Origin: Flavobacteriales bacterium
GTDB lineage: Bacteria; Bacteroidota; Bacteroidia; Flavobacteriales_F; PHOS-HE28
Reading direction: 5' to 3'
NCBI GenBank assembly: GCA_016788635.1
Contig: JAEUSU010000020.1
Coordinates: 62,001-126,000 of the forward strand
Length of the DNA stretch: 64,000 bases
Shown here: positions 52,659 to 61,900 of the stretch, piece after piece
Layout: every line of letters starts with the position of its first letter
Position numbering within the stretch: position 1 is the stretch's first letter
The notes under the pieces: generated by a model
Databases searched by the model: none
Seen by the model: the letters and a program-made list of their open reading frames with translations, nothing else
Told to the model about the DNA's origin: nothing
Position numbers and translations under genes: made by a program

Positions 52659-53236
52659 GCTGGCTGTCACAGCTGGAAGCAACGGACCGCGCACTTTTTC
52701 TGGCGCTGAACGGCGCGCACGCCCTCTGGGCGGACACGGTGATGCTGTATGCCAGCGAGATGACATTCTGGTTCCCGCTCTATGCCTTCCTCCTTTTTCT
52801 GATCCAGGGCCGCTACGGTTGGCGCGTGTTCGCGTGGGCACTGCCCGTCATCGCGCTCCTCATCCTGTGCACGGACAAGGGCTCGGTGATGCTCTTCAAG
52901 GAAACGGTGCAACGCCTGCGCCCCTGCCATGAGCCCGCCTTGCAGGGGCTGGTACACCTGGTGCCCGAAAGCTGTGGAGGGCAGTACGGCTTTGTGTCCT
53001 CCCACGCCAGCAACCACTTCGGCATCGCGGCCTTCATGATCGGGGTACTGCAAGGAAAACCGCGTTGGGCCACTGCCGCGCTGTTGTTGTGGGCATCGCT
53101 CGTGGCCTACAGCCGTGTCTACCTTGGTGTGCATTACCCCGGCGATGTGCTGGTGGGTGGCCTCTACGGCTTCCTCATCGGATCGATCGTGTTCCGCATC
53201 TTTCGGCGGCTGGTGTTGCAACCTGCACAGCGATGA
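52655..53236 (+). CDS. PAP2-family membrane phosphatase
   Basis: Predicted inner-membrane lipid phosphatase of 193 residues with about five helices; such enzymes dephosphorylate phosphatidate, undecaprenyl diphosphate or similar lipids. The three motifs are present: KETVQRLRP (82-90), SSHASN (115-120, standing for PSGH, with Ser115 in the Pro position) and [12 protein letters not shown] (153-164) with Arg154, His160 and Asp164. Translation is coupled to obg (ATGA) and to crcB downstream (ATGA). Confidence 0.9.
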   Translation: MSWLSQLEATDRALFLALNGAHALWADTVMLYASEMTFWFPLYAFLLFLIQGRYGWRVFAWALPVIALLILCTDKGSVMLFKETVQRLRPCHEPALQGLVHLVPESCGGQYGFVSSHASNHFGIAAFMIGVLQGKPRWATAALLLWASLVAYSRVYLGVHYPGDVLVGGLYGFLIGSIVFRIFRRLVLQPAQR

Positions 53237-53601
53237 GCATCTGGTTGGCCATATTCCTCGGTGGTGGTCTGGGCAGCGTGGCGCGCTACGCGGTTTCGCG
53301 GGGTGTCATCGCGGTAGGCATAACCGGCGCATTCCCCTGGGCCACGTTGTTGGCCAACGTGATATCCTCCACCATCCTGGCCTGGCTGGTGCTGCGCATG
53401 CCGCATGAACTGCAGGGCCGTGATGCGTTGAAGGCTTTCCTGGCCGTGGGCTTCTGCGGCGGCTTCAGCACCTTCAGCACCTTCAGCTACGAGAATTTTC
53501 TGCTGCTCCGCGAAGGCCAGACCGGTTTCTTCCTGGCCAATATGCTGGTGAGCCTGCTGGTGTGTGTGGTGGTCTTTTACCTCTTCGCCCGCAACACATG
53601 A
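53233..53601 (+). CDS. crcB: CrcB/Fluc-type fluoride exporter
   Basis: Dual-topology dimeric fluoride channel of the inner membrane that keeps cytosolic fluoride low. The 122-residue product has four hydrophobic helices and the family motifs LGGGLGSVARYAVS near the N-terminus and GFCGGFSTFSTFSYE. It overlaps PAP2 upstream and pafA downstream by ATGA. No fluoride riboswitch is visible, which fits its internal operon position. Confidence 0.93.
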   Translation: MSIWLAIFLGGGLGSVARYAVSRGVIAVGITGAFPWATLLANVISSTILAWLVLRMPHELQGRDALKAFLAVGFCGGFSTFSTFSYENFLLLREGQTGFFLANMLVSLLVCVVVFYLFARNT

Positions 53602-55292
53602 AACACATCGTGATGAGCCTTTTCGCTGTGCGCCGCGTGGGATCAACACGTTCCACTTTCGCCGTTCTCACCATTCTAACCTCTTGCTCCACTGCTTCCG
53701 CGCAAAGCCCCACCTGGCAGGAGCCGCCGCGGCTGGTGGTGGGCGTGGTGGTGGACCAGATGCGCACAGACTACATCTACCGCTACTGGCACAACTTCGG
53801 CACGGGTGGTTTCCGCCGCATCCTGAAGGAAGGCGCCTTCCTGCGTGATGCCCATTTCGACCATGCGCCCACCGAGACCGGTCCCGGCCATGCCAGTGTA
53901 TACACGGGTACTTCACCTTCCCGACATGGCATAGTGGCCAACGAGATGGTGCTGCGTCCCGGCGGATCGCTCTATTGCGCCGGTGATGTGAATGTGCAGG
54001 GTGTGGGTTTGGAAGGGGTATCCGGTCAACGCTCTCCCGCCAATCTGCTGGCCACCACACTCGCCGATGAGTTGGAGCGGCGTACTGCACGGGCGTCACG
54101 CACCATCGGCATCGCCATGAAGGATCGTGGCGCCATCCTGCCCATTGGGCGCACGGGCGATGCGGCGTACTGGTTCAGCGGTGCGGACAACGGTGCCTTC
54201 ATCAGCAGCACGTGGTACATGGATACCCTGCCGGCCTGGGTGCGTGCGTTCAATGCGAGGGACATCGCCGCCACCTACCTGCAGGGCACCTGGGACCTGC
54301 TGCTGCCGCGTGAGCGCTACCAGCAGGTGCTTCCGGACGCGAACCCGTACGAGATCCCCGCTGCGGGAATGACGGAGGCCACCCTGCCCGTCGATCTGGC
54401 GAAGCTGCGCGAAGCGGGCGGCACAGGATCCATCGGCTACATCCCCGCGGGCAACACGCTCACCACCGACTTCGCACTGGCCGCCCTGGAAGCGGAAGGT
54501 CTTGGCCGCGATGCGGTGACCGATCTGCTGGCCGTGAGCTACAGCTCACCGGACATACTGGGCCACCGCGTGGGGCCCCGGGCGCTTGAGCTGGAGGATA
54601 TGTACCTGCGTCTGGACCAGGAACTGGAGCGGCTGATGAATGCCTTGGACAAGCAGGTGGGCCCCGGCCGTTGGGTGCTCTTCCTCACCGCCGACCATGC
54701 CGCGCCGGATGTGCCCCAATACCTGAAGGACCTGAAGGGCAGCGCCGGCTACATCGATGTACCGAAGTTGAAGGAGGACCTGAATGCCGCGCTCGCCAGG
54801 CGCTTTGGTGCCGGCAACTACGTGCGGTTGATCGGGAATGACCAGGTATTCCTGAACGACTCGCTCCTGGCCGCACGCAAGCTGGACCGTGCGGAAATGC
54901 AGCGCGTGTGTGCCCAGGCCGCATTGCGCGACCCGCTCGTGGCCGAGGCGCTCACGGCCGATGACCTGACGCGTTTGGAATACACCGATGGGGTTCGGCG
55001 CTTGTTGCAACGCGGCTTCATGCCGCAGCGGAGCGGTGACGTGCTGCTCGCCTTCCGCCCTGGGTACTTTGAAGGGTGGGCCCCCTTGCAGGGTCGGGGC
55101 ACCACACATGGCTCGGTGTGGAACTACGACACCCACGTGCCGGTCTTGTTCGTGGGCCGTGGCATTCGAGCGTGCGAGGTGCTGCGCCGCACATCCATCA
55201 CGGACATCGCGCCCACCATGGCCATGCTCGTGGGCATGCCACCACCGGACGCATCCTCCGGCGCCGTGGTCACCGAAGTGGTGGCTCCATGA
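53598..55292 (+). CDS. pafA: PafA-type alkaline phosphatase
   Basis: Broad-specificity phosphomonoesterase of the exported, phosphate-irrepressible PafA group. The 564 residues (from the ATG at 53598) have a signal that may be a lipobox (LTSC, Cys30). Active-site residues match PafA: Asp53 in VVDQM, nucleophile Thr92 in APTETGPGH, Asn115 in VANEM, and Lys175 and Arg177 in MKDRG, which mark monoesterase rather than diesterase function. Zinc ligands appear in SSPDILGH, TADHAAPDV and TTHGSVW. The ATG overlaps the crcB stop, which ends the four-gene coupled unit obg-PAP2-crcB-pafA. Confidence 0.9.
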   Translation: MKHIVMSLFAVRRVGSTRSTFAVLTILTSCSTASAQSPTWQEPPRLVVGVVVDQMRTDYIYRYWHNFGTGGFRRILKEGAFLRDAHFDHAPTETGPGHASVYTGTSPSRHGIVANEMVLRPGGSLYCAGDVNVQGVGLEGVSGQRSPANLLATTLADELERRTARASRTIGIAMKDRGAILPIGRTGDAAYWFSGADNGAFISSTWYMDTLPAWVRAFNARDIAATYLQGTWDLLLPRERYQQVLPDANPYEIPAAGMTEATLPVDLAKLREAGGTGSIGYIPAGNTLTTDFALAALEAEGLGRDAVTDLLAVSYSSPDILGHRVGPRALELEDMYLRLDQELERLMNALDKQVGPGRWVLFLTADHAAPDVPQYLKDLKGSAGYIDVPKLKEDLNAALARRFGAGNYVRLIGNDQVFLNDSLLAARKLDRAEMQRVCAQAALRDPLVAEALTADDLTRLEYTDGVRRLLQRGFMPQRSGDVLLAFRPGYFEGWAPLQGRGTTHGSVWNYDTHVPVLFVGRGIRACEVLRRTSITDIAPTMAMLVGMPPPDASSGAVVTEVVAP

Positions 55293-55356
55293 GCCGTCCA
55301 CCGGTCACTGTTGAGATCATTCGGGCAATGGGCTCCGGACGCATTTTTCACAGGGG

Positions 55357-55364
55357 TAGTTTCG
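55357..55364 (+). promoter_or_regulatory. Predicted promoter of the STAS-like gene, probably leaderless
   Basis: TAGTTTCG ends 3 nt before the ATG at 55368, the same spacing as at guaB. Confidence 0.45.
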
Positions 55365-55367
55365 GCC

Positions 55368-55772
55368 ATGCTGGTCCGCATGGAGGAAGCCTTCCCCTTC
55401 GAACTATGGCGGGAGAACGGCGTGGTGAACGTCGTGTTCTCCCAGACCGCACGCATCGATGTGCCGTGCATGAAGGACCTGCTCCGCTTGATCGCCGCAC
55501 TGGACCCGCTCTGCCAGGTGCCCGTGCTGGTGCAGCTGGAAGCCCCCGTGCGCATGGACAATGAAGCGCGGCAGTTGCTCGTGCGGCAGTCGCAGGGCCT
55601 GAACCGGCCGGTGGCCCTGCTGAGCAATGACATGGCCTGCCGCAGCCAGGGCGAGATGCTCGCACACCTGCTCAAGCCGCTCTTCCCATTCCGCACGTTC
55701 GCCTGGCGCGAGGAGGCCGACCGCTGGGTCGAAGGCTGGTCCCGCTCTCCCTCGCTCCGTGTGGTCAGTTGA
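55368..55772 (+). CDS. STAS-like (DUF7793-type) small cytosolic protein
   Basis: A 134-residue protein with no signal or membrane segment. FPFELWRENGVVNVVFSQTARID at the start and VPVLVQLEAPVRMDNEARQLL and PVALLSNDMACRS later resemble a STAS/SEC14-like alpha/beta fold found in Bacteroidota proteins annotated DUF7793; function unknown. The ATG at 55368 is chosen because the promoter octamer precedes it directly; a second ATG follows four codons later and a TTG at 55311 is possible. It lies 16 nt upstream of the OmpA lipoprotein gene and may be cotranscribed with it. Confidence 0.65.
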   Translation: MLVRMEEAFPFELWRENGVVNVVFSQTARIDVPCMKDLLRLIAALDPLCQVPVLVQLEAPVRMDNEARQLLVRQSQGLNRPVALLSNDMACRSQGEMLAHLLKPLFPFRTFAWREEADRWVEGWSRSPSLRVVS

Positions 55773-55788
55773 TGGGCACCGGCGTGGG

Positions 55789-57105
55789 TTGCGCCGCGCA
55801 GCATGGGCGAAAGTCTTGTTGCTCGTGGGTTGCGCCTGTTCCATTTCCACGGCCGCAGTGCCCGCGCAACCACCGTTGGAGTTGGAAGCGCATGCCGAAG
55901 GCCCCATCCTGGTGGTGAACGCCCTGCTGGGCGAAGGCGATGCGCAGCAGGCCGCCTTCAGCGCGTTGTGGCGCTTTTCTTCAGCGGGCACCGCGCCCAC
56001 CTGCTTGTTCGATCGTTCGGAAGAGGTGCCCGGGGACCTGGCCCTCGCCCTGGACCGCGTATTGATCGCTGCCTTGGGCCAGTACCTGGATGCGCATTTG
56101 CGCTTCGGGCATGATGGCGTGCGGCCCGAACGGCCGGTGAATGCGCTGATCGCCGAACTGGAGGCCATCCTGCGCAGCGGGGTGGAAGCGGCGGGAAGTC
56201 CGGCGGACGTCTCGCTCTCCGCCCCCACACGCGCACAGTTGACGCGGTACTGCGCCCTCGATTGGAGCCGGGCGCATTCCGGAGTGGCGCCCGGCCCGTC
56301 GGATGACCGCTACCTGGCCATCTACCGCTTCGTGCGCGACCAGCGCACCGAGCTGGAACGCCAGCTGCGGGCGGACCTGCTGCCGCTTTCAGCAGTGGAT
56401 GTCCTGGCACGGCCCGGGGATCCGGGGCGCCAGTTACGCATCAACTCCACCTGCGGCACCGTGTTCGACAGTGAGAACTTCCTGTGCGCGCTCGACCTCG
56501 GGCTGAGCGGCGCGGACTCGCTCGATCGCTCGATGGTGCCCGCGCTCGATCGGGGCGCTGTATTGACCAGTGAACCTGTTCCGCCCAGGCGCATGCGCAA
56601 GCGCGATCGCTGGATCAAGGAGGAGTTCGATGCCATCCATGAACGCATCGATCGCGCGGACCAGCGCCGCGAGCTGTGGGAGTTGCGTGACCGCGTGGAG
56701 GATATCGAGGACCGGTTGAGCGCGGTCGAACTGGAGGCCCGCGAGCGGGCGACACCGGAGAACGCACTGGCTGAGTTGGGCGATCTGGCCGGCCGTCCAC
56801 TTGTGATCCGCTTTGAACGCGGCGGCACCACCCTGGCACCGGCCGATGTGCTGCTGCTCAGCGAAGTGCTCGACCAGCTCGCCCACAACCCCCAACACCG
56901 CTTGCTCATCACCGGCCATGCGGACCGCGTGGGTGATCCCGTGGTGAACCTTTGGATCAGCGAGCGCCGGGCACGCGCGGTGCGCGACCACCTGTTGCGC
57001 CGCGGCATCGCCCCCGAGCGTCTGCTGGTGAATTTCCTGGGCGACAGCCGCAGTTCGGGACCGGACCCGGGCGAACGCCGCGTGGAGATCGAGTGGCTCC
57101 GCTGA
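55789..57105 (+). CDS. OmpA-family lipoprotein (TTG start)
   Basis: Predicted outer-membrane lipoprotein of 438 residues that binds peptidoglycan. No ATG exists near the signal peptide; the TTG at 55789 gives MRRAAWAKVLLLVGC, a good lipoprotein signal with lipobox LVGC (Cys15). A GTG at 55759 is the alternative. The middle of the protein (about 30-290) is unfamiliar, with a coiled-coil-like charged stretch (RRELWELRDRVEDIEDRLSAVELEA). The C-terminal OmpA domain (about 330-438) has ITGHADRVGD, WISERRARAVRDHL and GERRVEIEW. It follows the STAS-like gene by 16 nt. Confidence 0.8.
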   Translation: MRRAAWAKVLLLVGCACSISTAAVPAQPPLELEAHAEGPILVVNALLGEGDAQQAAFSALWRFSSAGTAPTCLFDRSEEVPGDLALALDRVLIAALGQYLDAHLRFGHDGVRPERPVNALIAELEAILRSGVEAAGSPADVSLSAPTRAQLTRYCALDWSRAHSGVAPGPSDDRYLAIYRFVRDQRTELERQLRADLLPLSAVDVLARPGDPGRQLRINSTCGTVFDSENFLCALDLGLSGADSLDRSMVPALDRGAVLTSEPVPPRRMRKRDRWIKEEFDAIHERIDRADQRRELWELRDRVEDIEDRLSAVELEARERATPENALAELGDLAGRPLVIRFERGGTTLAPADVLLLSEVLDQLAHNPQHRLLITGHADRVGDPVVNLWISERRARAVRDHLLRRGIAPERLLVNFLGDSRSSGPDPGERRVEIEWLR

Positions 57106-57146
57106 TCATTGGCCACTGCCGACCGGCACGATGTTCACCATGGGGT

Positions 57147-57162
57147 TTAACCAATTGGTTAA
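57147..57162. promoter_or_regulatory. Perfect palindromic operator of the TetR efflux operon
   Basis: TTAACCAATTGGTTAA is a perfect 16-bp palindrome 12 nt before the tetR ATG at 57175. TAATATTG (57160-57167), one mismatch from TAnnTTTG, overlaps its right end, so bound repressor would block the promoter. Size and placement fit a TetR-family autoregulatory site. Confidence 0.75.
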
Positions 57163-57174
57163 TATTGCGGCGCA

Positions 57175-57783
57175 ATGGCGGCAGAAAAAGAGACGGCCAC
57201 CGAGCAACGCATCTTGGATGCAGCACGGAGCGTGTTCCTGCGCAAGGGCATGATGGGCACCCGCATGCAAGAGGTGGCGGATGAGGCCGGCATCAACAAG
57301 GCCCTGCTGCACTACTACTTCCGGGACAAGCAGCGCCTCTTCGAGGAGGTGTTCTGCGTGTGCGGCAAGCATGGCATGCAGGGGGTGTGGGAGGAGCTCA
57401 CCCATGACCGGCCCCTGTTCGGGAACATCCGCGCCTTCGTGGCCGCCTTTCACACCGCCATCGAACGCGAGCCGCTATTCCCGCACTTCCTTTTGAGCGA
57501 GCTGCAGCGCGATCCCCAACACCTGCTCAAGCTGGTGGACCTGGGCAAGGGCGCGCGCGAGCATTTCTTCGGGCAGGTGATGGAGGCGCAGCAGCGGGGG
57601 GAGATCATCCCCATCGATCCACGCCAGCTCATGGTGAACATCATGGCATGGTGCCAGTTCCCACACGTGGCCGCACCCATCATCAAACATGTGGGAGGCA
57701 TGGACCAGAAGACCTTTAAGCAGTTCCTCAACGAACGCAGCACACTGGTGGCCGAGCTCATCATCCGATCCATCCGCGCATGA
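57175..57783 (+). CDS. TetR/AcrR-family transcriptional repressor
   Basis: A 202-residue regulator with an N-terminal helix-turn-helix (about 10-55, ILDAARSVFLRKGMMGTRMQ, VADEAGINKALLHYYFRDKQRLFEEVF) and an alpha-helical ligand-binding domain with several Cys and Met residues (VFCVCGKHGMQGVW). It is the first gene of the efflux operon, so it probably represses itself and the pump through the adjacent palindrome until a substrate binds. The stop overlaps the adaptor gene by ATGA. Confidence 0.92.
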   Translation: MAAEKETATEQRILDAARSVFLRKGMMGTRMQEVADEAGINKALLHYYFRDKQRLFEEVFCVCGKHGMQGVWEELTHDRPLFGNIRAFVAAFHTAIEREPLFPHFLLSELQRDPQHLLKLVDLGKGAREHFFGQVMEAQQRGEIIPIDPRQLMVNIMAWCQFPHVAAPIIKHVGGMDQKTFKQFLNERSTLVAELIIRSIRA

Positions 57784-58904
57784 ACGACCTGTTGAAACGG
57801 AGGCTTACGATCGTCCTCGGACTGCTGCTCATCGTGGGTGGCATCGGCACCTGCCGCAAGCTCGCGTCCAGCCGCACCTCACCGCAGCGGACCAACGCAC
57901 CTGCACCGGCCCGCATGGTACGCACAGTGGTGGCGTCCAACGGACCCGTGCCGATCACCATCCCCATCACCGGCCGCCTGCGGGCCACCGACCGCATGCT
58001 CATCACCGCCGAGGTGAGCGGCACCCTGCTGCGCACCCCGAAGCCCTTCCGTGAAGGGGTGGTGTTCGAACGCGGTGAGGTGCTCTTCCGCATTGACGAT
58101 GCCGAGGTCCGGGCACAGGTGAACGCCCAGCAGAGCGCCTTCGTCCGCACGCTTGTGCAGTTGGTGCCCGACATGCGCATCGACCTTCCTGCCGCTGCCG
58201 CCAAATGGGAGGCCTACCTGCGCAGCGTGCCGGTGGAAGGCGAATTGCCGGCCATGCCGCAGGTGGGTGATGAACAGGAACGCAACTACCTCGCCGGTCG
58301 GGGGGTGCTTGACCAGTACTACGGCATACGGGCGTTGTATGAGCGGGCCGCGAAGTATGTCGTCAGCGCTCCGTTCCGGGGCGTGGTGGTGGCGGCAGGC
58401 GTGGAACCTGGAACGATCGTCACACCCGGTACGCGGCTGGGCGAGTTCATCGCACCGGGCATGCTGGAACTGGAAACAGCCATAGCTGCCACGGAGCTTC
58501 CACTGGTGCATGTCGGCGATACGTTGCGACTGGTCGCTTCGGATGGCGGCGGCCCCTGGACCGGTCGCGTGATCCGCCTGGGAGAGAGCATCGATGCGGC
58601 CACGCAGACCGTGAAGCTCTTCGTGCGTGTGGAGGGCAATGACCTGCGTGACGGGCGCTACCTCACCGGCACCATCGATGTGGGGGCCATGGAGAATGCC
58701 GTTGGTGTTCCCCGCAGCGCGCTGACGGAGGATGGCTCGCTCTACGCCGTGAGGGACAGCATGCTCCACAAAGTGCGGGTCAGCACATTGCATCAAGGGG
58801 CCACCACCGCCGTGGTGCGCGGCCTGGTGAATGGTGAGGAGGTGGTCACCGACAGGCTCAGCGGTGCATACGAAGGCATGCGTGTAGCGCCCATCCGCGA
58901 ATGA
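57780..58904 (+). CDS. RND efflux periplasmic adaptor (membrane fusion protein)
   Basis: Bridges the inner-membrane pump and the TolC-like channel. The 374-residue product has an N-terminal membrane segment (about 9-24), a lipoyl-like half (ITAEVSGTLLRTPKPFREG, GEVLFRIDD), a shortened hairpin region, the second lipoyl half (YVVSAPFRGVVVAAGVEPGTIVTPGTRLGEF) and beta-barrel and membrane-proximal domains (LETAIAATELPLVHVGDTLRL, GVPRSALTEDGSLYAV). It overlaps tetR and the pump gene by 4 nt each. Confidence 0.9.
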   Translation: MNDLLKRRLTIVLGLLLIVGGIGTCRKLASSRTSPQRTNAPAPARMVRTVVASNGPVPITIPITGRLRATDRMLITAEVSGTLLRTPKPFREGVVFERGEVLFRIDDAEVRAQVNAQQSAFVRTLVQLVPDMRIDLPAAAAKWEAYLRSVPVEGELPAMPQVGDEQERNYLAGRGVLDQYYGIRALYERAAKYVVSAPFRGVVVAAGVEPGTIVTPGTRLGEFIAPGMLELETAIAATELPLVHVGDTLRLVASDGGGPWTGRVIRLGESIDAATQTVKLFVRVEGNDLRDGRYLTGTIDVGAMENAVGVPRSALTEDGSLYAVRDSMLHKVRVSTLHQGATTAVVRGLVNGEEVVTDRLSGAYEGMRVAPIRE

Positions 58905-61900
58905 AAGGCCTCACCGCATACTTCCTGAAGTACACCGTGGCGGTGGATACCGTCATGGTGCTCATCATGATCTTCGGCTTCTTCGGGCTGAAGGCCACGC
59001 GCAGTTCGCTGTTCCCCGAGGTCGAGAGCCGCACCATACAGGTGCAGATCATCTACCCCGGCGCCTCGCCGGAAGAGGTGGAGCAGGGTGTGGTGCTCCG
59101 CATCGAGGATGATGTGAAGGGCATCTCCGGCATTGAACGCGTAAGCAGCGTCAGCCAGGAGAACGGCGGCCTCATCAATGTGGAGGTGATCAAGGGATAC
59201 AGTGTGGATGTGGTGATGCAGGATGTGAAGAACGCCGTGGAGCGCATCCCACAGCTTCCCGAGGGCATGGAACCCATCCGTACCTTCAAGCTGGAGAACA
59301 TCCGCCCTGCGGTGAGCTTTGCACTTACTGGTGAAGGACTTGACCTGAAGGCGCTGAAGACCATTGCCCGCCGCGTGGAGCAGGACCTGCGGTCGGTACC
59401 GGGCATCAGCAAGGTGGAGGTCACCGGTTTTCCTGAGGAGGAGATCGAAGTGGCCTTCCGCGAGGAGGACCTGCGCCAGAACCAGTTGAGCTTCGTTCAG
59501 GCTGCTGCGGCCGTGCGTGCCGCCAACATCGATGTCACGGGTGGGAAGATCAAGACCTTCGACGAGGAGCTGCTGATCCGCGTGCGGGAGAAGCGGATGG
59601 AGGCGGAGGGACTGCGTGACATCGTGGTGCGGGCCGGCGTTGATGGCCGCGTGCTGCGCCTGAAGGATGTGGCCGACGTGCGCGATGCCTGGGCGGACGA
59701 CCCCACGCGCAACTATGTGAACGGTGTGCCCAGCGTGGTGGTGAACGTGAGCAGCACGGTGAGCGAGGACATCCTCTTCATCGCGGGGACCGCCCTGAAG
59801 TACATCGATGACTTAAACGCACGGAACACCAAGGTGCGCGCCGAGCTGATCAATGATGCCACCACCGTGCTCAAGCAGCGTATCGCCATGCTGCTGGAGA
59901 ACGGCCTGCAGGGCTTCGTGCTGGTGTTGATCACGCTGGCCCTTTTCCTCAACTGGAGGCTGGCCTTCTGGGTGGCCCTCAGCATCCCCATCGCCTTTGC
60001 GGGCATGTTCATCCTTGCGCCGGGTTTCATCACCATCAACGTGATGAGCCTGTTCGGGATGATCCTGGTGGTGGGCATCCTGGTGGATGATGGCATCGTG
60101 ATCGCCGAGGCCATCTACCAGGAGTATGAGCGCGGGCTGCCGCCGGTGCAGGCCGCCTTTACGGGCATTCAGAAGGTGATGCCGGCCGTGGTCAGTTCCG
60201 TCCTCACCACGGTGGCCGCCTTCAGCACCTTCTTTTTCATCGAGGGGCGCCTGGGTGATTTTGCACCGGCGCTGGCCTTTGTGGTCATCGCCACATTGCT
60301 CTTCTCGCTCATCGAGGCGGCCTACATCCTGCCTGCGCACGTGGCCCATTCCAAAGGCTTGAGCCGGGGCCCAAAGAACCGGTTCGAGGCCTATATGGAC
60401 GGGGTGATGACGCGGCTGCGCGACCACCGTTACGGCCCCTTCTTCGATCGCATCATGCGCAACAAGATGCTCACCGCAGGGGTGGCCTTTTTCCTGCTGG
60501 CGGTCACCATTGGCTCGGTGGGTGCGGGCATCATTCGCACCACTTTCTTCCCGGTGATCGAGCGGGACGACGTGGCCGTGGAGCTGGATATGGTCACCGG
60601 CACACGCGAGAACATCGTGTTCACCGAGCTGCAGCGCGTGGAGGGCCTCGTATGGGACCTGAACCGCGAGCTGAGCGCGGGCCGTGCGGACAGCCTGGAC
60701 GTGGTGCTGAAGGTGCAGACCATCCTGGGCCCGCGTCCTGAGCAGGGCAAGCTCAACATCATCCTGCTGGATGGTGAACGTCGCGGCTTCCGGGCGGAGG
60801 AACTCACGGGGCGGCTGCGTGATATGGCGGGTATTTCTCCGGGGGTGCAGAACCTCACCTTCGGGCTGGCCACACCCTTTGGAAAACCGGTATCGGTCTC
60901 CTTGCGGAGCAACGACCTCGCCGAGTTGAACCTTGCCAAGACCGCGTTGCGTGCGGAGTTGCAGAAGCTGCCCATGCTGCGCGACGTGGTGGATTCCGAC
61001 CGGCCCGGCAACCGCGAGGTGGTGCTTCGGCTGAAGGAGCAGGCCCACCTGCTCGGCCTCACGGTCCAGGATATCGTAGGGCAGGTGCGGCAGGGCTTCT
61101 TCGGCCTGGAGACACAGCGCGTGCAGCGGGGAGAGGATGAGGTGAAGGTGTGGGTGCGGTACGGCGAGGAGGGACGCTCCAGCCTGCGGGATCTGGAGGA
61201 TATGCGTGTGCGCGCATCGGATGGCCGGCAATTTCCGCTCTCCGAACTGGTGTCCTACCGGATCGAACGGGGCATCCGTGCCATCAACCATTTGGATGGC
61301 AGGCGCGAGGTGCGCGTGGAGGCCGACATGGCCAGCAGCGCACAGAGCGCCACCGATGCACAGGCGCTGATCGCGGCCGAGATCATGGGGCCACTGCTGG
61401 CGCGTTTCCCGGGTGTCAATTACAGCTTCGAGGGCCAGGGCGAACAAAGCCGGAAGGTGGGTGGGTCGGCGATGCGGGTACTACCCATCACGCTCATCAT
61501 CATGTTCTCCATGATCGTGATCACCCTGCGCAGCTTCTGGCAGATGCTGGCGATCCTGCTCTGCATACCGCTCGGCTTCATCGGGGTGGGCTGGGGTCAC
61601 TGGGTGCACGACGTGCAGATCAGCCTGTTCAGTTTCTTCGGGGCCATCGCGCTCATCGGTGTCATGGTGAACGACTCGCTCGTGTTGGTGAGCGCGTTCA
61701 ATGCGAACCTGAAGCAGGGCATGACCTTCGCGCGGGCCCTGCGCACAGCGGCCTTGTCACGTCTGCGTCCCATCCTGCTCACCTCCCTCACCACGGTGGC
61801 CGGCCTGCTGCCCATCACGCTCAACCGCAGCTTTCAGGCGCAGTTCCTCATCCCCATGGCCATCACCGTGGCTTACGGCCTGGCCATTGCCACCTTCGTC

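Noticed and set aside
53233..53601. Fluoride riboswitch upstream of crcB
   Set aside because: crcB starts inside the overlapping coding sequences of its operon; no non-coding leader exists there.
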